A stretch of DNA of 64,000 bases from Evansella clarkii (GTDB lineage: Bacteria; Bacillota; Bacilli; Bacillales; Salisediminibacteriaceae), in contig NZ_KV917376.1 in assembly GCF_002019695.1 (NCBI RefSeq), positions 5,028,774-5,092,773 on the forward strand, given 5' to 3'. Every line of letters starts with the position of its first letter. Position 1 is the first letter of the stretch. Both the position numbers and the translations under genes were made by a program. Of the stretch, positions 18,428 to 27,588 are shown piece after piece. Below the pieces are notes generated by a model. The model saw only the letters and a list, made by a program, of their open reading frames with translations. It made no database searches and was not told the origin of the DNA.

Positions 18428-19949
18428 GCTTTTCACCTGCTTCCCTCGTACCGCCAGCCATTAATAAACCAAGCTCTTGCTCATTCGTTTCTTTGGCATT
18501 AACAATGGCCACAATTTCTCCTTCATAGATAACTGCGATACGGTCACTGACGTTTAAAACTTCATCTAATTCAAGGGAGACGAGTAGAACACCACGTCCT
18601 TTATCCCTCTCTTCTATAAGCTTTCTGTGAATAAACTCAATAGCTCCCACATCCAGCCCCCGCGTCGGCTGAGCAGCTACAAGAAAATCCGGAGAACGGT
18701 CTACTTCACGGGCTATAATAGCTTTTTGCTGGTTTCCTCCTGACAGCGCTCTTGCCGGAGTTCTTTCGTTTGGCGTACGGACATCATACTCTTCTATTAA
18801 CTGCCGTGCTTTATCGTACATCTTCTGGTAGTTTAAAACACCGGACCGGGAATATGGATCCTGGTAATACGTCTGAAGCAGTATATTTTCACCGATCGTA
18901 AAATCAAGCACAAGCCCGTGTTTATGACGGTCCTGAGGAATATGCCCGATACCTGACTCAGTTACTTTTCTCGGTTTGAATTTCGTAATGTCTGTACCGC
19001 TCAGGGTAATTGTGCCTCCGGATGAATCACGAAGCCCCGTTATTGCTTCAATCAGTTCTGTCTGGCCATTTCCTTCAACCCCGGCTACACCAACCACTTC
19101 ACCGGCTTTGACATCAAGGTTCAGCTTATTCAGAGCTTTAACCCCTCTGGTGTCCTGAACTTCAAGATCTTTAATTGAAAGGACAATTTCCCCTGGATCA
19201 GCTTCCGTTTTTTCTACTTCAAAGCTTACTTCCCGTCCGACCATCATAGCTGCAAGCTTGCTTTCATTTGTATCAGCAACATTTACAGTGCCGATACCTT
19301 TTCCTCTGCGGATTACTGTACAGCGGTCACATACAGCCATAATTTCTTTCAATTTATGTGTAATTAAAATAATCGACTTACCTTCTTTTATAAGACTTTT
19401 CATAATATTAATAAGTTCTTTGATTTCCTGAGGGGTAAGGGCTGCTGTGGGTTCATCAAAAATTAAAATTTCTGCTCCACGGTATAAAGTTTTCAGTATC
19501 TCTACACGCTGCTGCATCCCCACGGATATATCTTCAATTTTCGCTTTAGGATCTACCCGCAATCCGTACCGGTCAGAAATTTCCTGAACTTCTTTTTCTG
19601 CTTTACGTATGTCAATAGATGTTCCTTTTAATGGTTCACTGCCAAGTATAATATTTTCAGTTACTGTAAATTTCTCAATCAGCATAAAGTGCTGATGCAC
19701 CATGCCGATACCAAGATCATTAGCTACATTAGGGTCTGTGATCTCAACCTTTTCTCCTTTAACCTTGATCTCACCTTTTTCGGGTTGGTACAAACCGAAC
19801 AAGACGTTCATTAATGTTGATTTCCCAGCTCCATTTTCTCCTAGTAAGGCATGAATTTCGCCTTGTTTGACTTGTAACGTAATATTGTCATTGGCAACGA
19901 TACCGGGAAACTCTTTACGAATATTATTCATCTCGATTACGTATTCCAA
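18420..19949 (-). CDS. nupO: Nucleoside ABC transporter ATP-binding protein (two NBDs)
   Basis: A 509-residue double ATPase. The first domain has a full Walker A (GENGAGKST, 37-45), signature SVGMQQRVEIL and Walker B LIFDEPTA. The second has a degenerate P-loop (GVEGNGQTE), signature LSGGNQQK and a DVGAIEF switch, as is normal for sugar/nucleoside-type duplex ATPases. A TTG at 19949, with AGGAGTG upstream, gives the N-terminus MEYVIEMNNI, like YufO as I recall it. It follows nupN after an intergenic hairpin that should lower its level relative to the binding protein. Confidence 0.92.
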   Translation of the reverse strand: MEYVIEMNNIRKEFPGIVANDNITLQVKQGEIHALLGENGAGKSTLMNVLFGLYQPEKGEIKVKGEKVEITDPNVANDLGIGMVHQHFMLIEKFTVTENIILGSEPLKGTSIDIRKAEKEVQEISDRYGLRVDPKAKIEDISVGMQQRVEILKTLYRGAEILIFDEPTAALTPQEIKELINIMKSLIKEGKSIILITHKLKEIMAVCDRCTVIRRGKGIGTVNVADTNESKLAAMMVGREVSFEVEKTEADPGEIVLSIKDLEVQDTRGVKALNKLNLDVKAGEVVGVAGVEGNGQTELIEAITGLRDSSGGTITLSGTDITKFKPRKVTESGIGHIPQDRHKHGLVLDFTIGENILLQTYYQDPYSRSGVLNYQKMYDKARQLIEEYDVRTPNERTPARALSGGNQQKAIIAREVDRSPDFLVAAQPTRGLDVGAIEFIHRKLIEERDKGRGVLLVSLELDEVLNVSDRIAVIYEGEIVAIVNAKETNEQELGLLMAGGTREAGEKHE

Positions 19950-19977
19950 TGTGAACACTCCTAACAAACTCACCAAC

Positions 19978-20002
19978 AAAGGCTAGTGAATCACTAGCCT
20001 TT
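19978..20002 (-). terminator. Attenuator hairpin between nupN and nupO
   Basis: A perfect 12-base inverted repeat, AAAGGCTAGTGA / TCACTAGCCTTT, lies between the binding-protein gene and the ATPase gene with only a weak T tail. It can stop part of the transcripts or protect the 3' end of nupN mRNA. Confidence 0.65.
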
Positions 20003-20038
20003 GCGGATGTCATATTTAAAGGAACCATCTTGTTTCAA

Positions 20039-21172
20039 TTAAAGTGATGCTTCGAACTCCTCAAACTCTTCGTCTGTCTGTGGAACGTCGATATCACCAT
20101 CTAAAATTTGCTGTTTATAATCTTCTACAGCGTCGAGGCTTTCCTGCTCTACATTGTCAGTAGTTTCCGCGATGCCGACACCTTGATCTTCAAGTCCGAA
20201 TTCAAGGATCTCTCCGCCCGGGAAGTTGCCTTCTAATGTCATTTCAGACACCTGGTATACAGCCTGGTCCACACGCTTCACCATAGAAGTGAGTGTTACG
20301 TTGCCGTCATCCCACTGCCCTTGTGCATGCTGATCCTGGTCCACACCAATTACCCACACATTTTCGCCGTTACGTGCACGGTCAATTGCTTCTGTGAAAA
20401 CTCCGTTACCAGTTCCTCCAGCTGCATGGTAGATTACATCCGCGCCGTTACCATACATTGTGTCAGCAATTTGCTGGCCGCGGGAAGCATCGTTGAAATC
20501 CTGAGCATACTGGATACTGATTTCAGCATCAGGGTTTACAGAAAGAACTCCTGCTTTAAAACCATTTTCGAACTTTTTAATAAGCGGGCTTTCTACTCCC
20601 CCGATAAATGCAACATGGTCGCTTTCAGTCTGAAGGCCTGCAACAACCCCTACAAGGAATGAACCTTCATGTTCAGCGAATGTAATGTTTGCCAGGTTAG
20701 AAAGTGTGTTTCCATCGTCGTCAGTTACTACTGTATCAACAATTGCAAAGTTCATATCTTCATGGCGCTGAGCTACATCACGAATATCATCTTCCATTAG
20801 GAAACCGATTGCAAAAGAGATTGAAGTGTTGTCACGTGCTAAACGATTTAAGTTAGGTGCATAGTCAGAGGCATCTGAAGACTGAATATAGTCAACTTCT
20901 ACATCGAAGTCCGCTCCAAACTCCTGAAGCCCGTCCCACGCTGATTCGTTAAAAGATCTGTCATCCACGCCGCCAACGTCCGTAACCATTCTTGCAGAGA
21001 AGTCCCCGGTTTCTTCCTGAGTTACTTCTTCCCCGTTATTATTATTGTCGTTGTTATTGTTGCCGCCGACAGGTGTTGTGTCGCCTTCGTTGTTGTCACC
21101 CTCACCACACGCAGCCAGCAGCGTTCCTGCTGCCAATACACTGGTCAGAAGCGTCATAAATCTTTTCTTCAT
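20039..21172 (-). CDS. nupN: Nucleoside-binding BMP-family lipoprotein
   Basis: 377 residues. The signal peptide ends in LLAAC (lipobox, Cys22), followed by an Asn/Asp-rich flexible linker (about 35-50). The PnrA-like binding domain begins around residue 58 with RMVTDVGGVDDRSFNESAW, then FAIVDTV and GVDQDQHAQGQWDDG. The lipoprotein sits on the outer membrane face and hands nucleosides to NupPQ. The strongly acidic surface is common for exported proteins of halophilic or alkaliphilic bacilli. It is the first gene of the operon with a 487-base upstream region. In B. subtilis this operon is under CodY, which I could not confirm here. Confidence 0.9.
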   Translation of the reverse strand: MKKRFMTLLTSVLAAGTLLAACGEGDNNEGDTTPVGGNNNNDNNNNGEEVTQEETGDFSARMVTDVGGVDDRSFNESAWDGLQEFGADFDVEVDYIQSSDASDYAPNLNRLARDNTSISFAIGFLMEDDIRDVAQRHEDMNFAIVDTVVTDDDGNTLSNLANITFAEHEGSFLVGVVAGLQTESDHVAFIGGVESPLIKKFENGFKAGVLSVNPDAEISIQYAQDFNDASRGQQIADTMYGNGADVIYHAAGGTGNGVFTEAIDRARNGENVWVIGVDQDQHAQGQWDDGNVTLTSMVKRVDQAVYQVSEMTLEGNFPGGEILEFGLEDQGVGIAETTDNVEQESLDAVEDYKQQILDGDIDVPQTDEEFEEFEASL

Positions 21173-21659
21173 AATACAAATCCCCCTTGTTATATAGTAT
21201 CTTTTTGCCTCTGCACATTCCGTCCTGAAATTTTAACCAGACGCAACAAACAGCTGGCAGTACTGCCATTATTATGACACATTAGGACATAATAATTCAT
21301 CTAAAACGTTTACAAAATAACAGCTGAACTCGTACGATGTCTGACAACTAATTGAGCATGCTATTAATCTGACCACAATTCTAGAATCGAATATAATATA
21401 TCATTAAATGTGTTAGGAAGAAACTATTTTTTAATCAAAATTATGATATTTTTAATAACATATTTACCTTTCTCAGTATTACAGTAATAAAAAGCTGAAA
21501 TACAGTCATGGAACCTGGGATGCATCATACTATTTTCTTAAGGTGGACCCTTCCCATTAATGCCAGAATGTTACTGTCATCTTTGAAACAGTTTCGTAAT
21601 GATTCAGAAAGGGTATGGAAATATTAAGTTAACCACAAGCCGTATGGAGGAGGTCAAAG
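21173..21659. other. Intergenic region between nupN and a rightward small gene
   Basis: 487 AT-rich bases hold the control region of nupN and of the divergent gene. CTAAAACGTTTACA at 21301-21314 is a weak cre-like match with two mismatches. No convincing reading frame or strong promoter was identified. Confidence 0.4.
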
Positions 21660-21926
21660 ATGGTCAAAAATCCTAAGCTGTGGCTCCGTTATCATAATTT
21701 TATGTATAACTGGCACCATATAAAATTATATTATTACGGAACCTCACGGCACGAAAAGAAAATGGAGAAACATAAGAGTAAAGCTGAAAAAATAAAGCTT
21801 GAAATTACTTCATCATCGGCCGCCCAGAATATTAATGAGCAGGATCCAGCTGCATCCGCCAGGGAAAATTCTTCATGGCTTAATAAAAATAACCGTCTCC
21901 AGAAACGGAAGCCTGTGGAAGAGTAA
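21660..21926 (+). CDS. Small basic protein, function unknown
   Basis: 88 residues starting at an ATG seven bases after GGAGGAGGT, the strongest reason to believe it is translated. The N-terminal third is aromatic and basic (WLRYHNFMYNWHHIKLYYYG). The middle is a lysine/glutamate helix and the tail is serine-, asparagine- and arginine-rich and probably disordered. It has no cysteines, signal peptide or membrane helix. I do not recognise a family. A terminator follows at 21990. Confidence 0.5.
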   Translation: MVKNPKLWLRYHNFMYNWHHIKLYYYGTSRHEKKMEKHKSKAEKIKLEITSSSAAQNINEQDPAASARENSSWLNKNNRLQKRKPVEE

Positions 21927-21989
21927 TGATATATCCTTTTCTCTCACTGAGAATAAACCAGATAAACCGAGAAGATATTAAAAATTGAC

Positions 21990-22018
21990 AAAAACTCCGA
22001 TTTTACGGAGTTTTTTTC
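21990..22018 (+). terminator. Terminator after the 88-residue protein gene
   Basis: AAAACTCCG and CGGAGTTTTTTT pair with a five-base loop and a long T tract. Confidence 0.85.
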
Positions 22019-22078
22019 TATTCTGATTTCTCTTTTGTGGTACTATGGAAACATAGGTAAATTTCAGGAGGAAACATT

Positions 22079-22969
22079 ATGGACGAACGTATACAGGCCG
22101 GGGAAATGATCAGGCTGCTTCGGAAGACTGACGGAATTTCACAGGCAGATTTGGCTGAGGGCATATGTACTCAGGCAGAAATAAGCCGGATTGAACGTAA
22201 TATTACAGTGCCGAGCGCAGACACTCTGTTTCGTATATCCGAAAGGCTTGGGGTCGATTTAAACTTCTTTTATGAAGTCAGGAAAACATCCAGGCTTAAT
22301 TATATCGAAGATACATTTTCTCTCCTCAGAAAATTTATTGAAGATAAAAATTACAACGAAGCGGCCATTATTCTCGATGCAGAAAGACAGAACCCTTTGA
22401 TAAGAAAACCGCTCTACCGGCAATTTTTTCAGTGGCATGAGGGCTTAGTTGAGTTCTATGTAAACAACAACTTCCATAAAGCCGTAAGCATCCTCGAGAA
22501 TGCGCTGAAAATATATGAGCCTGATATTCATCCTACGGAAACCCAGCTTCAAATATTCATATCACTCGGGAATATATACGGGGAAAGAGGCATGTTTGAT
22601 GAGGCCTTCTCCTGTTATGAAAAGTGCCGCTCAGGCTACCAGAAACTTACCCGGATCAATAATTATCAAATACAGATCAGGCTTCTGTATAACATGGCAC
22701 TTACCCTTAACAACGCAGATAAAATCCAGGAAGCCGCAGAGGTATGCCAGGAAGGAATCTCTCTGTGCAAAGAATCCAGGTCATTTTATTTACTTGGGGA
22801 GTTTTATTACCAGTACTCATACTCCTCCCGCCTCCTTGGAAGGTCTCATATGTCAATTGAATACTTAAGAAAATCGATTACTATTTTTGAGATAACAGGT
22901 AATGAAACGTCGAAAGCTCTTGCTGAAAAAGAAATGGAACAGTTAATAACAGAAACTGAAAATGTATAA
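22079..22969 (+). CDS. XRE-HTH regulator with TPR repeats (RRNPP-like)
   Basis: 296 residues from an ATG after CAGGAGGAAA. Residues about 8-63 are an XRE helix-turn-helix (GISQADLAEGICTQAEISRIE, recognition helix at TQAEISRIE). The rest is tetratricopeptide-like helical hairpins, with LGNIYGERGMFDEAFSCYEK and LLYNMALTLNNADKIQEAAE as clear units. This is the layout of PlcR/NprR/Rgg-type regulators that bind short secreted peptides. I found no adjacent signal-peptide gene; a terminator follows directly. It could instead respond to a protein partner. Confidence 0.8.
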   Translation: MDERIQAGEMIRLLRKTDGISQADLAEGICTQAEISRIERNITVPSADTLFRISERLGVDLNFFYEVRKTSRLNYIEDTFSLLRKFIEDKNYNEAAIILDAERQNPLIRKPLYRQFFQWHEGLVEFYVNNNFHKAVSILENALKIYEPDIHPTETQLQIFISLGNIYGERGMFDEAFSCYEKCRSGYQKLTRINNYQIQIRLLYNMALTLNNADKIQEAAEVCQEGISLCKESRSFYLLGEFYYQYSYSSRLLGRSHMSIEYLRKSITIFEITGNETSKALAEKEMEQLITETENV

Positions 22970-22981
22970 TATTTCCTTCAG

Positions 22982-23024
22982 AAAAAAGTTATGAGCCTCC
23001 CTCCGGGAGGCTCATAACTTTTTT
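22982..23024 (+). terminator. Terminator of the XRE-TPR regulator
   Basis: AAAAAAGTTATGAGCCTCCC pairs with GGGAGGCTCATAACTTTTTT; long, perfect and usable in both directions. Confidence 0.9.
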
Positions 23025-23029
23025 ACACT

Positions 23030-23126
23030 TTAAGAAAGCATAAAATTTTTGCGATGAAGTTGATTCGACGCAGTGAAAATTTTTAAGGCTAAAGTATAAG
23101 TGCAACTACGCATCTGGCATCGCCAA
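23030..23126. repeat. Imperfect palindromic intergenic element after eutH
   Basis: AAAATTTTTGCG (from about 23042) and a reversed GCAGTGAAAATTTTT (to about 23086) flank a centre around GAAGTTGATTCGAC. The segment next to the eutH stop (CTACGCATCTGGCATCGCC) is GC-richer than its surroundings. No terminator T-run is evident. It looks like a dispersed intergenic repeat, but only one copy lies in this window. Confidence 0.35.
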
Positions 23127-24215
23127 TCAGCTAGTTTTCTTTAGCTTACTGCCTGCATAGAAAGCAGCTGCTCCGGCGGCTGCCACCCCTGCAATGATCT
23201 TTCCCGCAATCATTGGTATAAGCATTTCCGCTTCCACCGACGCTGTAAAACCAAGATGCCCCCCAAGAACAAAAGCTCCGCTCACTGCAAAAGCTATATT
23301 AACCAGCTTTCCCTTTTCATCCATCGTATGAAGCATTTTAAACATTGGTATACTGTGAGCAAGAGATGAGACGAGACCAATAAGAGCATTCTCATTCATA
23401 TTTAATCTGTTTCCCAGTGGAGTCAACACACTTGACAGCACCTTCTTTAAGAAATGCACTAATGGAAAAGCCCCTGCGAGAGTAATAGCGATTATCCCTA
23501 CTATATAGACACCTTCCGTTAAAGGAAGCATTCCAGGAATTACTGAGAATCCTGTCAATGTTTCAATAATACTGAATGCCAGAGAAATCGTAATTAACAC
23601 TACAATTCCTTTTCCAAACAGAACAAACCCTTTAATCATTAATCCCGGGGTCGTTACTAGACCCCCGATTATAAACGCAGAAAATAAAACTACAGGAATC
23701 AGCTGAAACATCAGGAAGGAGGCTGGGAAACCTGCAATAAGACCACCTGCAAAAGCCCCGAGAGGCACCGTAGTTAAACCGATCAGAATACCTCTGGCAA
23801 AAATTGCTTCGTCCTTTTTTTGTATTAAACTAAGCGCTACCGGAATAGTAAAAACGAACACCGGGCCAATTAATGTGGAAATTATAATTCCTGCGAAAAG
23901 TCCTGCCATTTCTGTTTCGCCAAGCTCCATCGCAAGGGGATACCCTCCCATATCAATTGCAAGAAGTATACCTGCAAACATAGCCGGATCTGACCCAATA
24001 GCCGTAAAAAGAGGTGTCACTGCCGGTCTGAGAAATTCTGCAAGAACAGGCGAAATAGTAATGATCCCTATCATTGACAGAGCCAGAGGTCCCATTGCCA
24101 TAAATCCATCTTCAAAAGCTTTTCCATACCCTCGTTTATTTCCTGTTATTTTATCAATCGCCCCAATAAACATAAAAATTACTAGAATCCATACAACTGC
24201 TTCATTCATCCACAT
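23127..24215 (-). CDS. eutH: EutH-family ethanolamine permease, isolated
   Basis: 362 residues with ten to eleven membrane helices. Conserved EutH stretches are IDKITGNKRGYGKAFEDGF (about 20-38), LLAIDMGGYPLA, GLTTVPLGAFAGGLIAGF and LAHSIPMFKMLHTMDEKGK. EutH carries ethanolamine across the membrane at low pH or low supply. The ATG at 24215 follows AGGTGA; the GTG nine bases earlier is inside that site. No eutABC lyase, shell or other eut genes are within the window, so the substrate would feed a distant pathway or differ from ethanolamine. Confidence 0.88.
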   Translation of the reverse strand: MWMNEAVVWILVIFMFIGAIDKITGNKRGYGKAFEDGFMAMGPLALSMIGIITISPVLAEFLRPAVTPLFTAIGSDPAMFAGILLAIDMGGYPLAMELGETEMAGLFAGIIISTLIGPVFVFTIPVALSLIQKKDEAIFARGILIGLTTVPLGAFAGGLIAGFPASFLMFQLIPVVLFSAFIIGGLVTTPGLMIKGFVLFGKGIVVLITISLAFSIIETLTGFSVIPGMLPLTEGVYIVGIIAITLAGAFPLVHFLKKVLSSVLTPLGNRLNMNENALIGLVSSLAHSIPMFKMLHTMDEKGKLVNIAFAVSGAFVLGGHLGFTASVEAEMLIPMIAGKIIAGVAAAGAAAFYAGSKLKKTS

Positions 24216-24322
24216 TAGTATCACCTGGTACGTCTCAAGTTTTATTTTTTCTGAAAGTGCTGATTATTTCATTGTACGGATTACTTATTTAATTAACAAG
24301 AAGAATACAAGAACAAGAGAAA

Positions 24323-25213
24323 TTATATTTTTGATGAAAGGATAAGTCGCATTGCGATTTCCCGGAAATTTTCATGGGATATTCCAGGGGCAAATGCTTC
24401 AGGTATTTCATCCAGATCCGGTACCGGCTCCCCTTCTGGTGTTCCCTGAATAACTTCCAGCTCGCTGCCGTCCCGCGGGTGCCCCCCTTTCCAGATCTTC
24501 GCCAGTTCCGTATAATTCTGTGAACTGTAAGTATAAAGCTTCCTGTGTTCATCCTCAGCTTCATATTTTACAGCTGCAGTAAACTTATTAGTATCAAGTT
24601 CCGGAACAGGCAATACTTTACTTAATTCCGCTCCCGTCATTATTTCAAGGGCTTTGCTGAATGCCAGTATATGGACTTCAGATCGAACGAGGAGATAGCC
24701 GATCATTTCCCGTGCAGTAGGATGATCGGTCATTTCATAGATTCGCATTTTGTGGATCCTCGCTCCCCATTCATGATAAAAGTTATGAAGGAAATCAAGA
24801 ACAAGGTTACCGCTGCTGGAAACATTATCCCCATTCCAGGCTTTCCCCATGGAGTCAACTGGCATCGCTGTCTGTCCAGCTGCAATAAAGTGCCGGGTGT
24901 TCCGTTTATCCTTTCCCTCCTTCATCGGAGTCACATCAGGATCTCCCGGGAAGGTAGAACCTGCAAGCATAAGATTAATCGCATTAGATACCAGCTCTGC
25001 ATGGCCAAGTTCCTCAGCTGCCATACTCGCGACTAAATCATAAAAAGGCCTGAACTTCTGTTTATTGCGAAAATTGAATGACTGGAATAGGTAGTTGTGT
25101 AAGAGGGACATCTCGCCATATTGACCGCCGAGCAGCTCCTGAATTACTGAGGCTCCGTCAGGATCAGGTATTTTTGGGGCAGGAAGACTAACAGGAAGTC
25201 TGTTTATTCGCAT
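24323..25213 (-). CDS. Manganese catalase (non-haem)
   Basis: 296 residues of the dimanganese catalase family, which splits hydrogen peroxide. The ferritin-like bundle supplies metal ligands in QYGEMSLLHNY (Glu34), AAEELGHAEL (Glu68, His71) and RSEVHILAF. Length and the C-terminal tail (EVIQGTPEGEPVPDLDEIPE) agree with bacillar enzymes; relatives include the spore-coat protein CotJC. GGAGGGTGAT precedes the start; an in-frame TTG at 25219 is at a slightly better distance than the ATG at 25213, so the true start may be six bases upstream. It stands alone between eutH and a transporter. Confidence 0.9.
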   Translation of the reverse strand: MRINRLPVSLPAPKIPDPDGASVIQELLGGQYGEMSLLHNYLFQSFNFRNKQKFRPFYDLVASMAAEELGHAELVSNAINLMLAGSTFPGDPDVTPMKEGKDKRNTRHFIAAGQTAMPVDSMGKAWNGDNVSSSGNLVLDFLHNFYHEWGARIHKMRIYEMTDHPTAREMIGYLLVRSEVHILAFSKALEIMTGAELSKVLPVPELDTNKFTAAVKYEAEDEHRKLYTYSSQNYTELAKIWKGGHPRDGSELEVIQGTPEGEPVPDLDEIPEAFAPGISHENFREIAMRLILSSKI

Positions 25214-25307
25214 GAACAATACAATCACCCTCCAGCATTAAGCTTGTAAAATATATTGCTTATATATATGGAGGGAAAAGTCTGTCTTAATACAGCATGG
25301 GATTTTC

Positions 25308-26168
25308 TTATTCGGTACTTTCTGAAGTAACCTTATGAATGGAAACGATCATGGCAGTGCTCAAAATTAAAAATATCCCGATCCACTCCCGCAGCACAGG
25401 AACTTCGAAAAAAATGACGGAAGCCGCCGCAATACCATAAACTGGTTCCAGGGATGCAATAATGCTCGCGGTTCTTACATTTAATTTCGTCAGCCCCTGG
25501 ATAAAAACAACATGGGCGATCCCTGTAAATAAAACGCCTAACAGCAGGAGCATAGAGAGATTATATAGAGAAATCTGCTGCATTAACAAGGGCAGGAATG
25601 GCACGAGACAAAAGAAGGCAAAAAAGTTCTGGTAAAAGCCGATCACAAGGCTGGAATGGTTTTTCACAAAAGCCCGGTTTAATATGGATAAAACAGCAAA
25701 GGTTACAGCTGAAACAAGCCCCCAGACTGCCCCTTGTGTATATTCGTTTGTAAGATCAAAATCAGGAACAATAAACAGAACACCTGTAAAAGTGATCGCA
25801 GCAAAAACTACACTTTTCCCAATAAATTTTTCTTTAAGAAAAATCGGTTCAAGAAAACTGGCGAAAACAGGAAAGGTAGCGAATGTTACAAGGCCTACAG
25901 CAACAGAGGAAAGCTGAATAGCATGAAAAAAACTGCCCCAGTGGACAGCAAGCACCGCCCCTAATAACAGAAAAGGAACATACCCCTTTAATGACGGCAG
26001 CAGAATTTTTTTCTTCAGAAGAAGGAGGATAAGATACAGAAAAAACGCAGCAAAAAAGACCCTCCCTAATACTATTGCAGGAGCTGGAAGTGGAATCCAG
26101 TTTGCAAACAAACCTGATAACCCGAATAACAGAACAGCTATATGTACATAAATTAATTCTCTTTGCAT
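25308..26168 (-). CDS. EamA/DMT-family transporter
   Basis: 286 residues with ten predicted helices in two EamA units (about 4-135 and 148-280). Typical segments are LRKFIG-like loops after FLEPIFLKEKF and LEPVYGIAAASVIFFEVP in the second unit. The substrate is unknown. It is a different subfamily member from the one at 5415 and shares no neighbours with it. The ribosome binding site before the ATG at 26168 is weak. I see no strong terminator. Confidence 0.82.
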   Translation of the reverse strand: MQRELIYVHIAVLLFGLSGLFANWIPLPAPAIVLGRVFFAAFFLYLILLLLKKKILLPSLKGYVPFLLLGAVLAVHWGSFFHAIQLSSVAVGLVTFATFPVFASFLEPIFLKEKFIGKSVVFAAITFTGVLFIVPDFDLTNEYTQGAVWGLVSAVTFAVLSILNRAFVKNHSSLVIGFYQNFFAFFCLVPFLPLLMQQISLYNLSMLLLLGVLFTGIAHVVFIQGLTKLNVRTASIIASLEPVYGIAAASVIFFEVPVLREWIGIFLILSTAMIVSIHKVTSESTE

Positions 26169-26295
26169 TGGAAGCCCAGCCTTTTATGTATCTATGCAGC
26201 CACCTTGCCCCTGATGGATCTGGCCATAGGAAAGTTATTAACTATTTCTGTTAAAACAAGGCCTTTTCCTTTATTAATATCAATTTCGGTTAAAA

Positions 26296-27027
26296 TCACT
26301 GATCGGATTTTGAACTGACAGGTATTTCTTCAACAATTTCCATACCTCGAAGAGTAACTTCACTTCGCAGCCCCAAAAGATGTACACCCGCTTTGTCAGC
26401 TTCTGAAAGTGCTGCGGCAAACTCAGGATCTATATGCTCAGCTGGTGATACAGAAGCAATATCGCTTCTTTGTGTAACAAAAATGAGGGCACTCTCCCAG
26501 TTATCTTCCAAGGTTATTTCAGCAAGTTCCCGTACATGCTTTGCCCCCCGCTTGGTAACAGCATCAGGGAATAAGCCTTTCCCTTCTTCCGCCAGGCTGA
26601 CCCCTTTTACCTCCACCGCCATTTGCCGCCCGTCGTTTGAAGAAAGGAGCATATCCCATCGTGACTTTCCTTTGGTGAATTCGGAGCGTATATAGTTCCA
26701 GTCTTTAAGACTGTCAAGTACACGATTCTTTACTGCCAGTTCCGCAAGTTTATTAGGCATGATTGTGTTTACCGAAACAAATCCAGCCCCATCCTCCCGT
26801 TCAATAATAACAGCCGAATATTTCGTTTTTCTTTTTGGGTCATCCGATTTGCTAAGATAAATAACCGTATCAGGAACCAGAAGCTCAAGTAACCTTCCAG
26901 GGTCTGGAAGATGTGCTTCAGCGAGTTCATTTGATTCCTCAATATGGCATTTGACTATGAAACGGTTCGGTCTCTCAATAAACTTTGCTCTAATCAGATT
27001 TTCTGGAAACGATGTGAACGTTCTCAT
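26296..27027 (-). CDS. sfsA: SfsA-family protein
   Basis: 243 residues, normal for SfsA. An N-terminal OB-like part contains HLPDPGRLLELL (41-52). A C-terminal nuclease-like part contains RWDMLLSSNDGRQMAVEVKGVSL (Asp and E-x-K positions of a PD-(D/E)xK core) and DAVTKRGAKHVREL. SfsA was described as a sugar-fermentation stimulator and DNA binder in E. coli; the conserved nuclease-like core suggests an enzymatic role on nucleic acid. It starts after AAAGGGGTAAGG, 21 bases behind the upstream lipoprotein gene, and may be co-transcribed with it. Confidence 0.93.
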   Translation of the reverse strand: MRTFTSFPENLIRAKFIERPNRFIVKCHIEESNELAEAHLPDPGRLLELLVPDTVIYLSKSDDPKRKTKYSAVIIEREDGAGFVSVNTIMPNKLAELAVKNRVLDSLKDWNYIRSEFTKGKSRWDMLLSSNDGRQMAVEVKGVSLAEEGKGLFPDAVTKRGAKHVRELAEITLEDNWESALIFVTQRSDIASVSPAEHIDPEFAAALSEADKAGVHLLGLRSEVTLRGMEIVEEIPVSSKSDQ

Positions 27028-27048
27028 TCCTTACCCCTTTCCAACCAC

Positions 27049-27588
27049 TTATTCCACCTGTATCATAATACTAGTATAATAATGATGCCGCTGTCTTTCT
27101 TCGTCAGCAGTATAAAATTCAGTGTTAAGCTCTATTTCATATTCTCCGCTGGGGAATCCGTCATGAGAATAAAATTCTGTTAAAAATTCGTTTTCCTCAA
27201 AATTGTTTGCCATGCTTTTACTGTATGTTTCTCTATGCCATGTTTCCCGAATAAGAGTTGTTTCTCCGGAATCATTTTCTGCACCGGCAGGGATATCGAT
27301 TCCCCTGGTAACTTCGCGAATTTCAAATATAAATGGGGAGTCAGCATGAGTTATATGTATTTCTTCCTCATCCCCGGTATACTTTATTTGTGCCCCAATT
27401 CTTATTTGTTCGTCCTGTTTATAGTAGCCACGCTCAGAAACGAGCCTTACCGTAAAATCCCCCGCCTCTGTTTCAGATATTACCGGAGACCGTTCAGCAT
27501 TTGCTTCATTCAGGTCATTTTCAGGAGTGCATGCCGATAATAATACTAATAAGGCAAATATACTAAGATAAATGTTCAGCTGTTTCAC
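27049..27588 (-). CDS. Lipoprotein, function unknown
   Basis: 179 residues. The signal peptide ends in LLSAC (lipobox, Cys20). After an acidic linker (to about 42) comes a likely beta-rich domain with an immunoglobulin-like rhythm: VRLVSERGYYKQDEQIRIGAQIKYTG, then PFIFEIREV, ending in GEYEIELNTEFYT. This resembles domains that measure or coat rather than catalyse. The GTG start follows AGGGGG. It lies immediately upstream of sfsA but that link is probably transcriptional only. Confidence 0.65.
   Translation of the reverse strand: MKQLNIYLSIFALLVLLSACTPENDLNEANAERSPVISETEAGDFTVRLVSERGYYKQDEQIRIGAQIKYTGDEEEIHITHADSPFIFEIREVTRGIDIPAGAENDSGETTLIRETWHRETYSKSMANNFEENEFLTEFYSHDGFPSGEYEIELNTEFYTADEERQRHHYYTSIMIQVE

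Noticed and set aside
21301-21314. cre site upstream of nupN
   Set aside because: Two mismatches at the invariant TG; too weak to annotate as an operator.
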